Assembly: GCA_033807775.1 (NCBI GenBank)
Contig: CM066326.1
Coordinates: 88,450,873 to 88,514,872 of the forward strand
Direction: 5' to 3'
From: Saussurea involucrata
Taxonomy: Eukaryota > Streptophyta > Magnoliopsida > Asterales > Asteraceae
Length of the DNA: 64,000 nt
This document shows positions 1 through 11,176 of the stretch, one piece after another (position 1 is the first letter of the stretch; every line of letters starts with the position of its first letter). The translations under genes were made by a program, and so were the position numbers. The notes beneath the pieces were generated by a model. It did not search any database, had not been told where the DNA came from, and saw only the letters and a list, made by a program, of their open reading frames with translations.

Positions 1-2203
1 ATTTCAGCATTCTCTTTGAGTACCAGAAATAATCTCCTCCTCTTGATATGTTTAACCGTCAATTCCAAAAAAAAATGTTTATCCGAATCTTTTCAAATTC
101 AGATAATATAACAGTGGTAACCCTGAAACAACGGATGAATCAGTTAAAATGCCTGTAAGTTGCACAAAGCCACTTAGTACAACAGATGTACTTTGGAAAG
201 GAGCTTTTTGATGTTCACTCCTCCAGGGCTTCCATTCAATCATCGAAAAGCACTAAGGAATTTCTATGAACGTTATGACAAGAAAACTTATTCCTTGTGT
301 GTACGTGCAAGTGTAGAAATGATTGAAGCAACTTATGCTTGAAAATTAGGCTCAAAATGTGTAAACTGTTGAGACAGCAACAAGTTTTCCACAAACTCAA
401 TGTGTATGAATGAAGAGCGAAGGTGGGGCAAACTTTCTTCTTTTCAATATCCAAACCTACCGAGTGAAGATTGGATAGATAATATGCTGCATCCCCAAGA
501 AAAATTGAAACATTTCTTTGTTGAGAAAGAAATGAGTAGCTGGTGGGGTTAATGTAAGAGTTGGCATGGGCTAGTTGCCTGTTTCAATGACGGTCACCAA
601 AGAATGTGAACCAATCAGTAATGTGGCTGCCCGGCTCAGAAAATTGGCTGGTGCAGAGTTCTCTTATTCTTTTAACTCTGTTCTGACACCCTCTTTCTGT
701 TTTTAACCTGCTCACGTCTAACCAAACTCTCTTTTTCATTTTACCTCAGCACAATGAGATTACTCAACCGGATGAGTTATCTCCCCCACTCTTTGATTTT
801 GACCCCTCACCCGTCAATCACTCAAGGATAACTTCTTGGGTAGGAAACACTGGTTAACGTGAATCCATAGAAGTACAGTTAATCTCGCACACTGATCCCA
901 TGAACTGTTGTCCTAAAAGATATGTTGCTCAACAGTTTAGCTTGAACAAATAAGAATCTTTAGCATTTGAATAACAGTGTCATCAGAATGTATGCTCCTA
1001 AAAAATATTCATGAAATATTTGAGCATTTGAACGTTGAAGATTTCTCAAAACAAGGATATAGAATGAAATGAAATGAATTCGTAAGACTTGTTTGAGAAT
1101 CTGACAATGTATCAATCAGATCAAATATGAAATATATTCATGTACGGTTAGGGTATCAAAGAATTGGATCTTTTGTTTATATGAACAAATATAAACAATC
1201 TTTGAATGAAATGCTTAAGTTCTCACGTTGAATGAATATGATGCTCAACAAAATTGGAAATTCAAACGAGAGTATTACCATCGAAACATTTTTTCGTTTT
1301 GAGACATGGTAATAACAAAGTCAATAAGAAGCTGAACCGGTGTGTATGAATACTTGAAAGTATAGACAAGACAATACGCAAGTATTAATCTTTGGAAACA
1401 CACGGTCAGAAATAATGGTATAACTACCCAAGATATACATGAAAAACCTTTAAAATCACACTTCTAGAATTATAAAATCTGATTGAATTAGAGAAGTGGT
1501 TTGAACATTTAAGAACAGGTTTTTCATGCTTGAAAGTTGTTCTTCTTTCAAACAATCTCAGATTGAGTTCAGAAGATACTTACAGTGCTAACATTTAAGC
1601 TCCCCCTCAAATTATGATCGACTGATTTAAACATCGGATAAGCTCCCCCTCAAAATCTGCAAAGATCTTAATTTGACAAAATCAGCACATGTAACAATCA
1701 AAGTTTAATTTTTTTTAGAGATTTAGAACGAGTCCTGATCTGATATGATCAGAAGTCAAACACATTGAAAGATCGGGTTCTATACTTAAGTGTTTAGAAG
1801 CCAAAAAAACATCATTGAAATCCGGGTTCTAAACTGATGTGTTTAGAAACCATAATATCTTTGAAAAACGGATTCGGAACTGAATTATTCAGAAACCATA
1901 ATCTCTTTGAAGTACGGGTTCTGAACTGAATTATTCAGAAGCCATAAACTCATTGAAATCCGGGTTCTAAACTGATGTGTTTAGAAACCATAAATTGTGT
2001 ATGCCCCCCACAAAGAAACATACAGAAAGATATATCAATAAGCACAAATATATCAAAAGTTTAGAATCTCTCCCCCTGAAATTATGCAAATAGTTCAGCA
2101 TAGGTACTCTTCTTCAAATTGCACACTTCTCTTCTGTTTTCCAGTCATGTGTTTGGTAGTAATTAGGCATTCAGCACTGCACATGATAAACCTGCAAAAC
2201 AGA
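1..2203 (-). other. Element B 3' noncoding region
   Basis: No credible ORF. It is the reverse complement of the 3' region of element E (56150-57510 and 26805-28000). Several purine tracts read on the minus strand, such as gagggggagct near 1600 and 1650 and agggggaga near 2070, resemble the repeated polypurine tracts seen in SIRE-type elements. The 72-aa ORF at 236-454 also occurs in E and is probably non-coding. Confidence 0.75.
1735..1993 (-). repeat. Imperfect tandem repeat, ~55-60 bp unit, about 5 copies
   Basis: The core reads, on the plus strand, roughly 'gaaatccgggttctaaactg' followed by an A/T-rich spacer ending in 'cagaaaccataa'. The same array is at 60028-60286 in copy 2, and a shorter version is in element E near 56290-56420, so it belongs to the family's 3' region. 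Confidence 0.7.
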
Positions 2204-4045
2204 TTAAGTAGATTTTGGTACCCAATGGAACTTGGGTCCCGGCTTGTTATGTGCAGTTTGATTTGAAGAAATATTATAAGTACCATACCAGTACTGAACA
2301 TTTTCTTTCTTGACAAAATCATGAGTTCCACAATAAGAACAACATATTTGCTTTTGTGCTAACCTAATCAAATGATTTGCAGAATAGATAGGATTAGGTT
2401 TCACAAAAGACTTACCTTTAGGAGCGTTGTTCTTCTTGTTCACCGCGGGTGGAGGAACATATGACTTTGGGGCATCTTTTTCAGGAGTTGTACCTTTTGC
2501 TCTCCAAACCATCTTGACTCTTTTGAAAACAGGATTTTCTGTAGGCTTTGAAATAGAAGCATTCAAGTTATCAACAGAATGATTATAAAAGAGGTTAGAA
2601 GGACGAATCTGATTCTTTGAGAATCCCTTTGATTTGTCAAATCCCTTTGAAGAAACATCTTTATGGATTGAACTTGAAGCCGTTTTAAATGAAAATTTGG
2701 AACCAGTTGAGGCAACAAGTGGCTTCTTCTCCTTCATACACTCAGTGGATAAATCTGATAGCTTCCTTGTCAGTTTCCTTATTTCATTTTGAAAAAAATG
2801 TCTTTCATGCGCATAAACATCTTTCACACTCTTTGCTTTAAAATCTTCAACTTTCTTCTTTTCAAGTTCTTTTCTTTCGATGTCTAATTCTTTCTCCAAA
2901 TTAGATATTTTCAGTGAAGGCTCAACAATCTTTCCCTCAAAGGATTTTCTCTCAACATTAAACTCTGCTCTTTCCTTCTCAAGCTTTTCTTTCTCAAGAA
3001 ATAATATCTTTTGAAAATCAGAACCTTGTTTGGAGAGTTTTAAGCATTGAAGCTCTACAGCTTTCTTTTCTTCAAAGTTCTTCTTTGAAAATTCAGAAAA
3101 TTTCTTTTCAGATTTTTCTCTTTCACTGTTTAAAAGAATTGTAAGCATGACTTCCTTCTCTATCTCAAAAGCAATTATGTCTTCATCTCGAATGTCTTGA
3201 ATCTTGCTTTCGAGATCTACGAGCTTCTGTTCGAGTACCAAAGGAGGGTAATAGATTTTTCCTTCAAAAACAGGTTTAGATTCCTTATCCTTTGGTTTCT
3301 CAACAATATAACTTTGAAAATAGTCATTAGACAAGGTTTGTTTCCAATTCCAAACCAGTGCCTTCCCATTTTCACAATCATAACAAAAAGGAAGTTGCAT
3401 TGTCACAGTTGTTTTTCGTTTAATCTCTTCCTCAGCCCCATGTTCTTCCTCATTAAGCCAGTTGATTCTGTATTTAGGTTCTATGGATGGAAGCTTAAGC
3501 CATTCAAACTTGTAAAGACATGGTGCCTTTTTCAAAGCATTTTCCAAGTAATGAGGATTGTCAAATCCCAAACCCCATTTGTCATTGTAGTATCTAAAGT
3601 TCTTCGGCTTGTTAAGATGAATCGTCTGTTCAGTCTGGCCTATTTTGTACAACTTTTCCTCCAGAATATTTGCTTTCTCGGTTAATTCGGAGTTTCTATC
3701 TTTGTAAGAATTCAACAATTGTTCAAGCTCAATCTTCCTATTTTCAGAAACTCTTACTTTTTCTTCCATTTCATCCATTCTGTTCCGGAAATAAGTTCGA
3801 GATTGTTCGATCTCAACTCGTTCCTTTTTCAACCCATCATTTAACTTATTATGTTCAATGATTAGTTGTCTTTGAGATGCTATTGTTTCATGAACTTTTT
3901 TTAGTTTTTCAGTTAGATCAACTGCTTGTGATTCAACTTTTGCTTCAGGAGCTGACATCTTGTCCTTGAGAGTAGTAGTTTCCTCTGAGCTTGCCTTGGG
4001 TTTGTCTGTTGATGAATCATTCCAACCCATATATTCTAGCGCCAT
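2204..4045 (-). CDS. gag: Copia gag-like coiled-coil protein (613 aa), element B copy 1
   Basis: The open frame runs from an ATG created at a rearrangement junction (4043-4045) to a stop at 2204. Residues about 10-125 and 290-465 are rich in E, K and L in heptad-like order, consistent with long coiled coils. A central block (about 150-280) contains the motifs GLGFDNPHYL and NDYFQSYIVE, typical of abundant SIRE-like Copia gags in composite plants. The C-terminus has a zinc-knuckle relic, CSYCGTHDF, lacking the expected third and fourth ligands, then ends at PKFHWVPKST. The native start is probably MDDYLALEY, as at 24671-24815; here the first codons are replaced by a join to antisense pol. No protease or pol follows on this strand. 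The role would be capsid-like packaging of element RNA. The frame is intact in both copies. Confidence 0.8.
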   Translation of the reverse strand: MALEYMGWNDSSTDKPKASSEETTTLKDKMSAPEAKVESQAVDLTEKLKKVHETIASQRQLIIEHNKLNDGLKKERVEIEQSRTYFRNRMDEMEEKVRVSENRKIELEQLLNSYKDRNSELTEKANILEEKLYKIGQTEQTIHLNKPKNFRYYNDKWGLGFDNPHYLENALKKAPCLYKFEWLKLPSIEPKYRINWLNEEEHGAEEEIKRKTTVTMQLPFCYDCENGKALVWNWKQTLSNDYFQSYIVEKPKDKESKPVFEGKIYYPPLVLEQKLVDLESKIQDIRDEDIIAFEIEKEVMLTILLNSEREKSEKKFSEFSKKNFEEKKAVELQCLKLSKQGSDFQKILFLEKEKLEKERAEFNVERKSFEGKIVEPSLKISNLEKELDIERKELEKKKVEDFKAKSVKDVYAHERHFFQNEIRKLTRKLSDLSTECMKEKKPLVASTGSKFSFKTASSSIHKDVSSKGFDKSKGFSKNQIRPSNLFYNHSVDNLNASISKPTENPVFKRVKMVWRAKGTTPEKDAPKSYVPPPAVNKKNNAPKGKSFVKPNPIYSANHLIRLAQKQICCSYCGTHDFVKKENVQYWYGTYNISSNQTAHNKPGPKFHWVPKST

Positions 4046-6489
4046 ATGAATTAATCAATAATAGAAAACCTGTTATACACTACTTTCGTGTGTTTGGATG
4101 CAGGTGCGTTATGCTAAATGACAAGGACAACTTGAATAAATTCAGTCCTAAAGGAGTGGAGGGCGTTTTCATCGGATACTCACTCACATCAAAAGCATAC
4201 AGAATCTATTTCGCATCCTCCAGAACCGTGAAAGAAAGTATAAATGTCACATTTGATGAAACCGAAGACTTGGCTTCTGTACACAACAGTTCAGAACCCG
4301 CAATCTCAGGAGTACTAGCATCTGGACAAATCCGCCCAATGATGACTAGATCTGCAAACAAGGATCAAGCTTCTTCCTCAAATAATTCTAATTCTGATGA
4401 TCTTGATGTCTTGTTTGAAAATTTTTATGATGATTATTTTGATTCTACTAAATCTTCATCTGTGAATGACAGGAATGATGTTAATACGCATCCAGCTCAG
4501 GCTACAATGTCAGGACCTTCACCGATACTGACCACACCAACTACAACATCATCTCCTGCATCATCTTCAAGGAATACTAGCACAGAATCTCCACAAGCAG
4601 CTCAAAGAGAAAATACGAATGGTGCTTCGTCGTCGGGAACAACCTCTAATGTCAATGGTGAAGGCACCTCCAATAGAACAGAATCATCTTCTGAAGAAAC
4701 TCCGGAGGCAGTTTCAATTGACTCTCCTGTCAATGAACCTAATCCACAACCGGAACCAACCTTGACGATAGAGTTGAACTTCGACAAGGAACCCGCCCCT
4801 ACAGATCCAAACTATGGTGCTATAATTGTCCATCTCCATTCATCTAAATGGACAAAGAGTCACCCAATTGAACAAGTCATTGGTGACGTGTCCGAACCTG
4901 TTAAAACTCGGTCTGCAACTGCCAATGAAGTTCTTTATGCTCTCTTCTTAAGTCAAGTCGAACCGGCAACAGTTCAACAAGCCTTAGAAGACCCCGATTG
5001 GATCTTTGCGATGCAAGACGAATTGAACTCCTTTGAAGCATTGAAGGTGTGGAGATTAGTTCCAAGACCCAAGGGTAAAACAGTCATTGGTACAAAGTGG
5101 GTCCTGAAGAATAAGAAAGACAAATATGGGATAGTTGTGAGAAACAAAGCTCGCTTAGTAGCAAAAGGGTATAGGCAACAAGAAGGGATAGACTATGATG
5201 AGACGTACGCACCGGTAGCTCGGCTAGAGGCAATCCAGATGTTTCTTTCCTTTGCTGCCTACAGAAACTTCACTGTTTATCAAATGGACGTGAAGACTGT
5301 ATTTCTGAATGGTGTCTTGAAGGAAGAGGTGTACGTTTCTCAACCAGAAGGCTTTGTGGACAAAGATAAACCAGATCACGTCTACATTCTTGACAAAGCT
5401 CTCTACGGTCTAAAACAAGCCCCTCGCGCCTGGTATGAAGTATTATCTACCTATCTACTTAGCGTTGGCTTTCGCAAAGGTAAAATCGACACAACTCTCT
5501 TCACTCTCTACAAAAATGGTGAGATCCTTTTAGTTCAAATTTACGTTGATGATATTACCTTTGGTTCAACTGACTCTGGACTTTGTGACTGGTTTTCGGG
5601 CATTATGATGACTAGATTCCAAATGAGTATGATGGGAGAGATTAATTTCTTTCTCGGATTACAAGTCCAGCAATTCTCAACGGGTATCTTCATCAACCAA
5701 TCTAAGTATGTGTTTGACATCTTGAAGAAATTTAAGATGGAGTACTGTACCTCTATTGGCACACCTATGGCTCCTGGATCTAAAATTGGTCCGGATCCAC
5801 ATGGTGTAGATGTAGACGTTAAGAATTACCGAGGGATGATAGCCTCGTTGATGTACCTTACTACGAGTCGGCCAGATATAATGTTTGCAACATGTCTCTG
5901 TGCAAGATTTCAGGCACAACCAAAGGAATCTCACTACGGTGCAGTTAAGAGAATCTTTCGCTATCTAAAGGGAACACCGTATCTTGGCTTGTGGTACCCG
6001 AAGGGAACTGGATTCAAACTCACAGCATATTCTGATGCGGATCATGGAGGGAGTATGCTAGATCGGAAGAGCACGTCCAGACATGTGCAGTTTTTGGGTG
6101 ATAAGCTAGTTAGTTGGTCTTCGAGGAAACAGAACTGTGTTTCCACATCAACTGCGGAGGCAGAGTATGTTGTTGCGGCCAGTTGCTGTTCACAAGTTCT
6201 GTGGATGAAGACTCAGCTGATGGATTATGGTTTCAAGTATGAAAAGATCCCCATTTACTGTGACAGTAAGAGTGCAATTGCAATATCCGCTAACCCGGTC
6301 TAGCATACGAAGACAAAACACATCGATGTCAGGTATCATTTCATTAAGGATCATGTAGAAAAAGGTACAATTGAATTATACTTTGTTCCAACAGAGCATC
6401 AACTTGCCGATCTTTTTACAAAAGCTTTGGATGAAAAACGGTTTACCTACTTAGTATCCAAGCTTGGCATGTTGAACATGAAAGTCTAA
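4042..6489 (+). pseudogene. pol: Copia pol fragment: integrase C-terminus, reverse transcriptase, RNase H (SIRE-like)
   Basis: Homology begins at PYELINNRKP (codon at 4042), the late part of integrase, with FRVFGC and the GYS box. A Ser/Thr/Pro-rich linker follows, then RT with TKWVLK, KARLVAKGY, YAPVAR and the catalytic YVDD at 5542-5553. RNase H has DADHGG and STAEAEY. A TAG at 6301 interrupts RNase H just after DSKSAIAISANPV; the frame continues without another stop to TAA at 6487, ending in the usual ADLFTKAL and LGMLN region. Protease and the integrase catalytic core are absent. Upstream of 4042 the open frame is antisense gag and is not pol. It lies opposite to the element's LTRs and gag, so it is antisense in any transcript from B's 5' LTR. 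Confidence 0.9.
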
Positions 6490-7923
6490 AACTCTATATT
6501 GATTATAAAATGGATGGAAATATGTGTATTTCAATCTAGCTATATTCATCTAGATTGATACATTCAAGTTTTCATCACATTCTATTTTCAATATAAGATA
6601 TTTTACTTTCATGTATTTGTTGTTTTCATGTTTTATTCTTTTGTTACTTTACACTTTTGTTATGGTACTTGTGTCTGCATAAGGTGTGTTCATAGTCTCA
6701 GGGGGAGTACAATAAAAGATAAATGCACAAGAATAGGGGGAGCGTGCATATCTAACTTAGATTGTAAGTGTTGCTTTCATGTGCCTCTTACTTGAAGATC
6801 ACAAGGTACGTTCTCTAATTTGTTTTAGACACAAACTCTTAGATGATGAAAATCAATTTTTCTAAACATACTAGCATCATTTAAGGGGGAGTGAAAATAT
6901 TTCAAAACCTTGCGTGTTTAATCAATTGGAAGTTGGACATCTTCCAATGTGATAAAAATTTTCAAAATTTAATCTGAAAAATGTCCAAGTCTCACTGATA
7001 TCGCAATCATCACTTGCGATATCTCAGTGAACAGTATGATATCGCAACCTTCTTTTGCGATATCTCAATGCACTTAATTGGTTTCCATATCGCAACTGTT
7101 CATTGCGATATGGGTGTGTGAACAGTATCATGTCGCAACCCTCTGTTGCGATATGATGGACCGTCATGTCGCAACTTGTTCATTGCGACATGATGACACG
7201 TGGCAGGTCAAACCTTTGGACCAATCTTGTGTTGCCACGTGTCCACAAATTCAAACTCGTTTAAAAGAAGGGTTTTGACTTTTCAAACATATCTCAACCC
7301 AAACCCTCTGAAACTCTCACTCAAAAAACCCTCTCAAACTCTCTCTCTCTGAACCTGCGACTCATCGACTTCAAGAAGGATTTCGTATTTTTGATCCGTT
7401 CATTTCATTCAGATCTATATCGAGGTACATCTCTTAAAATCTCAGTCGATTTGGTCCACAAAATCGCATGTTATTGACTGTTTTAGGGTTCTAGGTTTGA
7501 TAATTTTTGAATCCGCTTAAAATCATCGTGTTCGTGTGTTTGAGTTGTTAGAAATGATTAGGGTTTACTCACGTAGGTATTGCGAGCATAATGATATAGA
7601 TTTTAACATGTTTTGATCGAAAAATAGAAAATCTGGGCTTGAACACTTAGGATATTTTCAGTGTTCAAGCATGTCGCAACCAACTATCATTCAAACCTTC
7701 ATCCATGTCGCAATGGTCAAACATTCATCCATATCGCAACTGTGAGTTGCGACAAGACCATATCGCAACCTTCAGTTGCGACAACCTCTTGTCACTACTT
7801 CATTGCGATATCGCCATTGCTTGTGATGTGGGTTACGACATGCCCAAGACTTAGGATTTTTTGAAAAATATTTTTCAAGTCAAGTTCAATTTTGGCTCGA
7901 TTCTAAACTGTGTACTGGTTCAG
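6490..7923 (+). other. Pol-to-extra-ORF spacer with purine tracts and leader-like segment
   Basis: No ORF is credible. It holds purine tracts of the type agggggag near 6702, 6736 and 6884, then an array of short hairpins, then a CT-rich segment (about 7310-7380) that looks like a transcript leader before the extra ORF's ATG at 7924. A TTTAAAAG sequence near 7258 could serve as a TATA-like site, which is speculative. Confidence 0.5.
6999..7785 (+). repeat. Array of at least seven short hairpins built on GATATCGCAA/TTGCGATATC
   Basis: Inverted pairs of the form (g)atatcgcaac - about 5-12 nt - gttgcgata occur near 6999-7031, 7040-7066, 7086-7112, 7130-7155, 7167-7192, 7735-7757 and 7759-7782. 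Similar motifs occur in the leader of element B (25765-25875) and of element E (53440-53560). Confidence 0.7.
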
Positions 7924-7959
7924 ATGGCTGATCATGATGACAATGCTTCGGATGACAAC
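7924..7959 (+). pseudogene. First 12 codons of Copia extra ORF, cut off by element C
   Basis: ATG at 7924 begins MADHDDNASDDN. The frame continues exactly after the second copy of the TSD acaac, at 22682. The two pieces were one ORF before C inserted. Confidence 0.75.
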
Positions 7960-8235
7960 TGTAACACCCCGCTTACCACGACACAATATTGTCCGCTTTG
8001 CCCCACTGGCTCACGGCTTTGTTCTTGGCGACCTGACAAGGACTTCGCAAGGACTTCCCAGGAGGTCACCCATCCTGGTACTACTCCCACCCAAGCACGC
8101 TTAACCACAGAGTTCCCAAGGAACCCGCATGCTTGTGGCCCCAAAACGCGTTGTGTCTGGTAAGGCCAAGGTTTACTAATATACCCAGCATCTCTCCTGT
8201 CCACGGCCGATGTGGGATATGCCTAAGGTGTTACA
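7960..8235 (-). repeat. Cassandra 3' LTR with 5S-like internal promoter
   Basis: 276 bp, almost identical to 8319-8594. The 5S-like A box, intermediate element and C box lie at about 8050-8125 on the minus strand. In Cassandra this segment is thought to allow RNA polymerase III transcription. Confidence 0.88.
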
Positions 8236-8318
8236 CACACCCCCCCTTAGGGACTCATCGTCCTCGATGAGGTTTGCCCCACCATCCCGAACGGCACAGG
8301 AGTGGCTCTGATACCATT

Positions 8319-8594
8319 TGTAACACCCCGCTTACCACGACACAATATTGTCCGCTTTGCCCCACTGGCTCACGGCTTTGTTCTTGGCGACCTGACAAGG
8401 ACTTCGCAAGGACTTCCCAGGAGGTCACCCATCCTGGTACTACTCCCACCCAAGCACGCTTAACCACAGAGTTCCCAAGGAACCCGCATGCTTGTGGCCC
8501 CAAAACGCGTTGTGTCTGGTAAGGCCAAGGTTTACTAATATACCCAGCATCTCTCCTGTCCACGACCGATGTGGGATATGCCTAAGGTGTTACA
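8319..8594 (-). repeat. Cassandra 5' LTR with 5S-like internal promoter
   Basis: 276 bp. The 5S-like segment is at about 8409-8484 on the minus strand. The primer-binding site abuts it at 8303-8317. Confidence 0.88.
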
Positions 8595-8679
8595 CACACC
8601 CCCCCTTAGGGTAAGAACAAAGCCGTGAACCAGTGGGGCAAAGCGGACAATATTGTGTCGTGGTAAGCGGGGTGTTACA

Positions 8680-11156
8680 ATAAGCCCATGTCCCGGTGCG
8701 TTTATTATTAATTTTTTTTTAATTATTTAAAATGTCCACCTTTTAATAGTTTTGGTTATCGGTTGATGTCGAAATGGACTTATTGCGAATTTTGGTTGCA
8801 CTTTTGGGTAGTTTGAGATGTTCTTAGAAGTCTAGGGGCCTTTCCGTCTTTTTGGTGAACCTTAAGCATGGACTCGGCCCATGCAGCCGAGCCCCTTCTT
8901 CTTCTCGTTATTTTTTATACGGCCTCAACACCCTTTGTTTTCTTATTTTCCTTGTTAGCCAAGCAATCCCAAACGAATTCCACAAAACCCTACGGCCATT
9001 CTTATTTCCTTGTGAGGCCGTGAGTTTTATCGAGAAAGCGAGAAAGAGTGAGATCTGCAGTCGCCGGAAAAAGAGAGAGAGACCGCCGGAAGTCGCCGTC
9101 ACCACATCCTGCTGTTCGCCGGAGTTTCGAGGGAGGGAGGATCGAGTGCGGTTACGTGGCGTCGTCGTAAGGTAATCACCTCATCTGTTTTGTTTTCTTT
9201 CCTTCTTGTTCCCGTCGCCGCCGCCGTTCACCGCCGCTGTGGCGGTGGTGGATGGACGGCTGTGGCTGCCGTTGTGGATGCGTGTGCGTGAGGCTGGTCG
9301 AGAGAGAGAGGGAGAATGGTCGGGTTGTTGTCTCGTGCGATCGTAATCGAAAAACCACCGCCGGTCGCCACCGGCGACCACCACTGCCGGAGATGGCAGT
9401 GGGTGGCGCGTGGTCGTGACCTGACCTTTGTCACTATAGAGCCCTTAACCCGTGACTTAATCGTTAAAGCCGAATAGTTTAAACCGTCGGTTCTAAAATC
9501 ACTTTTTATGCGAAAATATGGTTCAGCCCCTGTTTTGTGTCGGCAATAACTTTTCCGTCGTAACTCCGTTTGAGCCGAAACTGGCGCCCACGGTTCAAGT
9601 TCAGGGTCGAGCACGTTTTCCGTGTTTTAGTAGAAAACTGGTTCGGTCTCTAGCTGGGCGAAAAAGTGGTCGCAAGTTCGGTGTTTCGTCATTTTATGTG
9701 AAAATTAGTTTTCTGTCCAGTTCGTATTTCGGCCATAACTTTCTCGTCGTAACTCGGTTTGAGGCGATTCTGGTGTCCACGGTTCACATTCTGTGTCGGG
9801 CACGTTTTTCGTGTTTTAGCGAAAGGCTGGTTCGGCCCCTAGCTAGGCGGAAAACTTCTGTTTTTACAGCAGGTCGGTAAACCGACAGTGTTGTAATCTG
9901 CCACTGTTTTGTCATGGTCATAACTTTCTGCTCGTAACTCGGTTTGGGGTGAAATCGGTGTCAAAAGTTCCCTTTTTGAGTCTAGAAACGTTTCTGTGTT
10001 TCGTGCAAAACCCAGTTCGGGACGTAGCATGGGTCGATTTGTCGTTTTATACTGAAGGGTGCTGAATTTTCGCTGTTCCGGAATCTGTTTTTGTAAAATC
10101 CGTAGTAAATTGTAGAAAAATCGTTAGGAGGCGTATAATATGTCCTTGGAACACTAACTCAGAGGACTTTCTGGTCATGAAATAATATTGGGTTTTTTCT
10201 GGGTTTAAAGGGGTCGAAACAGGTCCCGAACAGACCTGTTTTGGGTGAACGGAAGATAGTTTTAGTGACGGTTTAAGCGTGTGTCGTGCCATAGGGTCCG
10301 GGTCTCGTATTGACACGTTTTAACATGCGTTTAGGTGCTGGGAAGTGACCGTAATTGTGGAGCTTGAATTGTGTTGTTAAGCTGGGCGCGCATTCGAGGT
10401 GAGTTCTCTCACTGTGTAGTTAGGGGTTGTATGCATGTCATAATAGTTTGTATGTACTATTGTCTTTGTGGTGTGAACTAGTTGTTTGTGGTGTGTAATA
10501 TTTGATTGGTTTGAATGCTTGGTATAAATGTGTTACATTACAATTCGGTGGGACCGAGGCCTCGATGGTACTGAGGTGTTGGTTACATTACAATTCGGTG
10601 GGACCGAGGCCTCGATGATACCGAGGTGTTGGTTACATTACAATTCGGTGGGACCGAGGCCTCGATGGTACTGAGGTGTTGGATACATTACAATTCGGTG
10701 GGACCGAGGCCTCGATGGTACTGAGGTGTTGGATACATTACAATTCGGTGGGACCGAGGCCTCGATGGTACTGAGGTGTTGGATACATAATTACTTGTAG
10801 ATGTTTACTCGTTTTATGTAACTGTGATGTTGTTGCTTATGTGCGGATAGGGGTGATGTGTATATAATTCCTATATGCGCATGTGTTGGAATTCACTAAG
10901 CTTCGTGCTTACCCTTTCCCAATAAACTGTGGTTTCAGGTACGGGCGGCTCCAAGGCGTGACGAGTACACACTGGCGCGCGAGAAGAGCTGGTTGCTTTA
11001 TGATTTTAATAATTAAACGTTTATTCCGCTGGTTTTATTTTATAAAGACATTAATTATGTGTTTGCAAACGAAACGTTGGGATCATTTATTGAGTTGTTA
11101 TCAATGAATTGTTTATTTAAAAATTTAAATTTGCTTGTAATTTTTGGGACGTTACA
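8680..11156 (+). repeat. Element C left LTR
   Basis: Matches 20219-22676 closely throughout. It ends gacgttaca, and the primer site follows at once. Compared with the right LTR it has five rather than four copies of a 50-bp repeat and lacks about 36 bp of extra CCG repeats present near 20900-20935. Its first bases (TGTAA) are merged with the start of Cassandra. Confidence 0.9.
10533..10782 (+). repeat. 50-bp tandem repeat, 5 copies, in element C left LTR
   Basis: The unit begins ttacattacaattcggtggg and includes accgaggcctcgatggtac. One unit differs by gatac in place of ggtac. The right LTR has four units (22103-22302). Confidence 0.95.
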
Positions 11157-11176
11157 ACTTGGTATCAGAGCACAGC
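11157..11176 (+). promoter_or_regulatory. Primer-binding site of element C
   Basis: TTGGTATCAGAGCAC follows the LTR end by two bases, complementary to the 3' end of plant initiator methionine tRNA. It sets the plus strand as the sense strand of C. Confidence 0.85.

Larger units (their letters stand above)
1..5707. repeat. Left copy of long direct duplication (offset 58,293)
   Basis: This block matches 58294-64000 base for base at a constant offset, with no indel noticed. The differences I found are near 2708, 3894, 4282, 4494 and 5632, which is about 0.1%. Both blocks hold the same rearranged Copia parts in the same order, including the unusual gag/pol junction. The match runs to both window edges, so its true length is unknown and at least 5.7 kb. 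Confidence 0.95.
7960..8679 (-). mobile_element. Cassandra TRIM element with 5S rRNA-like LTRs, plus an inverted LTR remnant
   Basis: Two 276-bp direct repeats (7960-8235 and 8319-8594) both start TGTAACACC and end GGTGTTACA. Between them are only 83 bp. Read on the minus strand, the LTR at 8594-8319 is followed by AATGGTATCAGAGCC (primer site, initiator Met tRNA) and later by ccctaagggggggtgt (purine tract), then the second LTR. Each LTR contains a minus-strand 5S rRNA-like stretch including ggatgggtgacctcctggga and the A-box-like agcgtgcttggg. This is the hallmark of Cassandra. To the right, 8595-8611 repeats the purine tract and 8612-8679 is the terminal 68 bp of an LTR in the opposite orientation. 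There is no coding capacity. Confidence 0.92.

Noticed and set aside
3197..3685. 162-codon plus-strand ORF (and its copy at 61490-61978)
   Set aside because: It lies wholly antisense to the intact 613-codon gag and has no domain.
3991..4041. First 17 codons of the long plus-strand frame preceding pol
   Set aside because: They are the complement of gag codons; the same peptide appears at 24750 without pol. True pol homology starts at 4042.
8050..8125. 5S rRNA gene
   Set aside because: The similarity is to part of 5S only and sits inside both LTRs of a Cassandra element with primer site and purine tract.
7960..8679. DNA transposon with 68-bp terminal inverted repeats
   Set aside because: The ends are inverted only because of an attached inverted LTR fragment; direct LTRs, primer site and purine tract show a retroelement.
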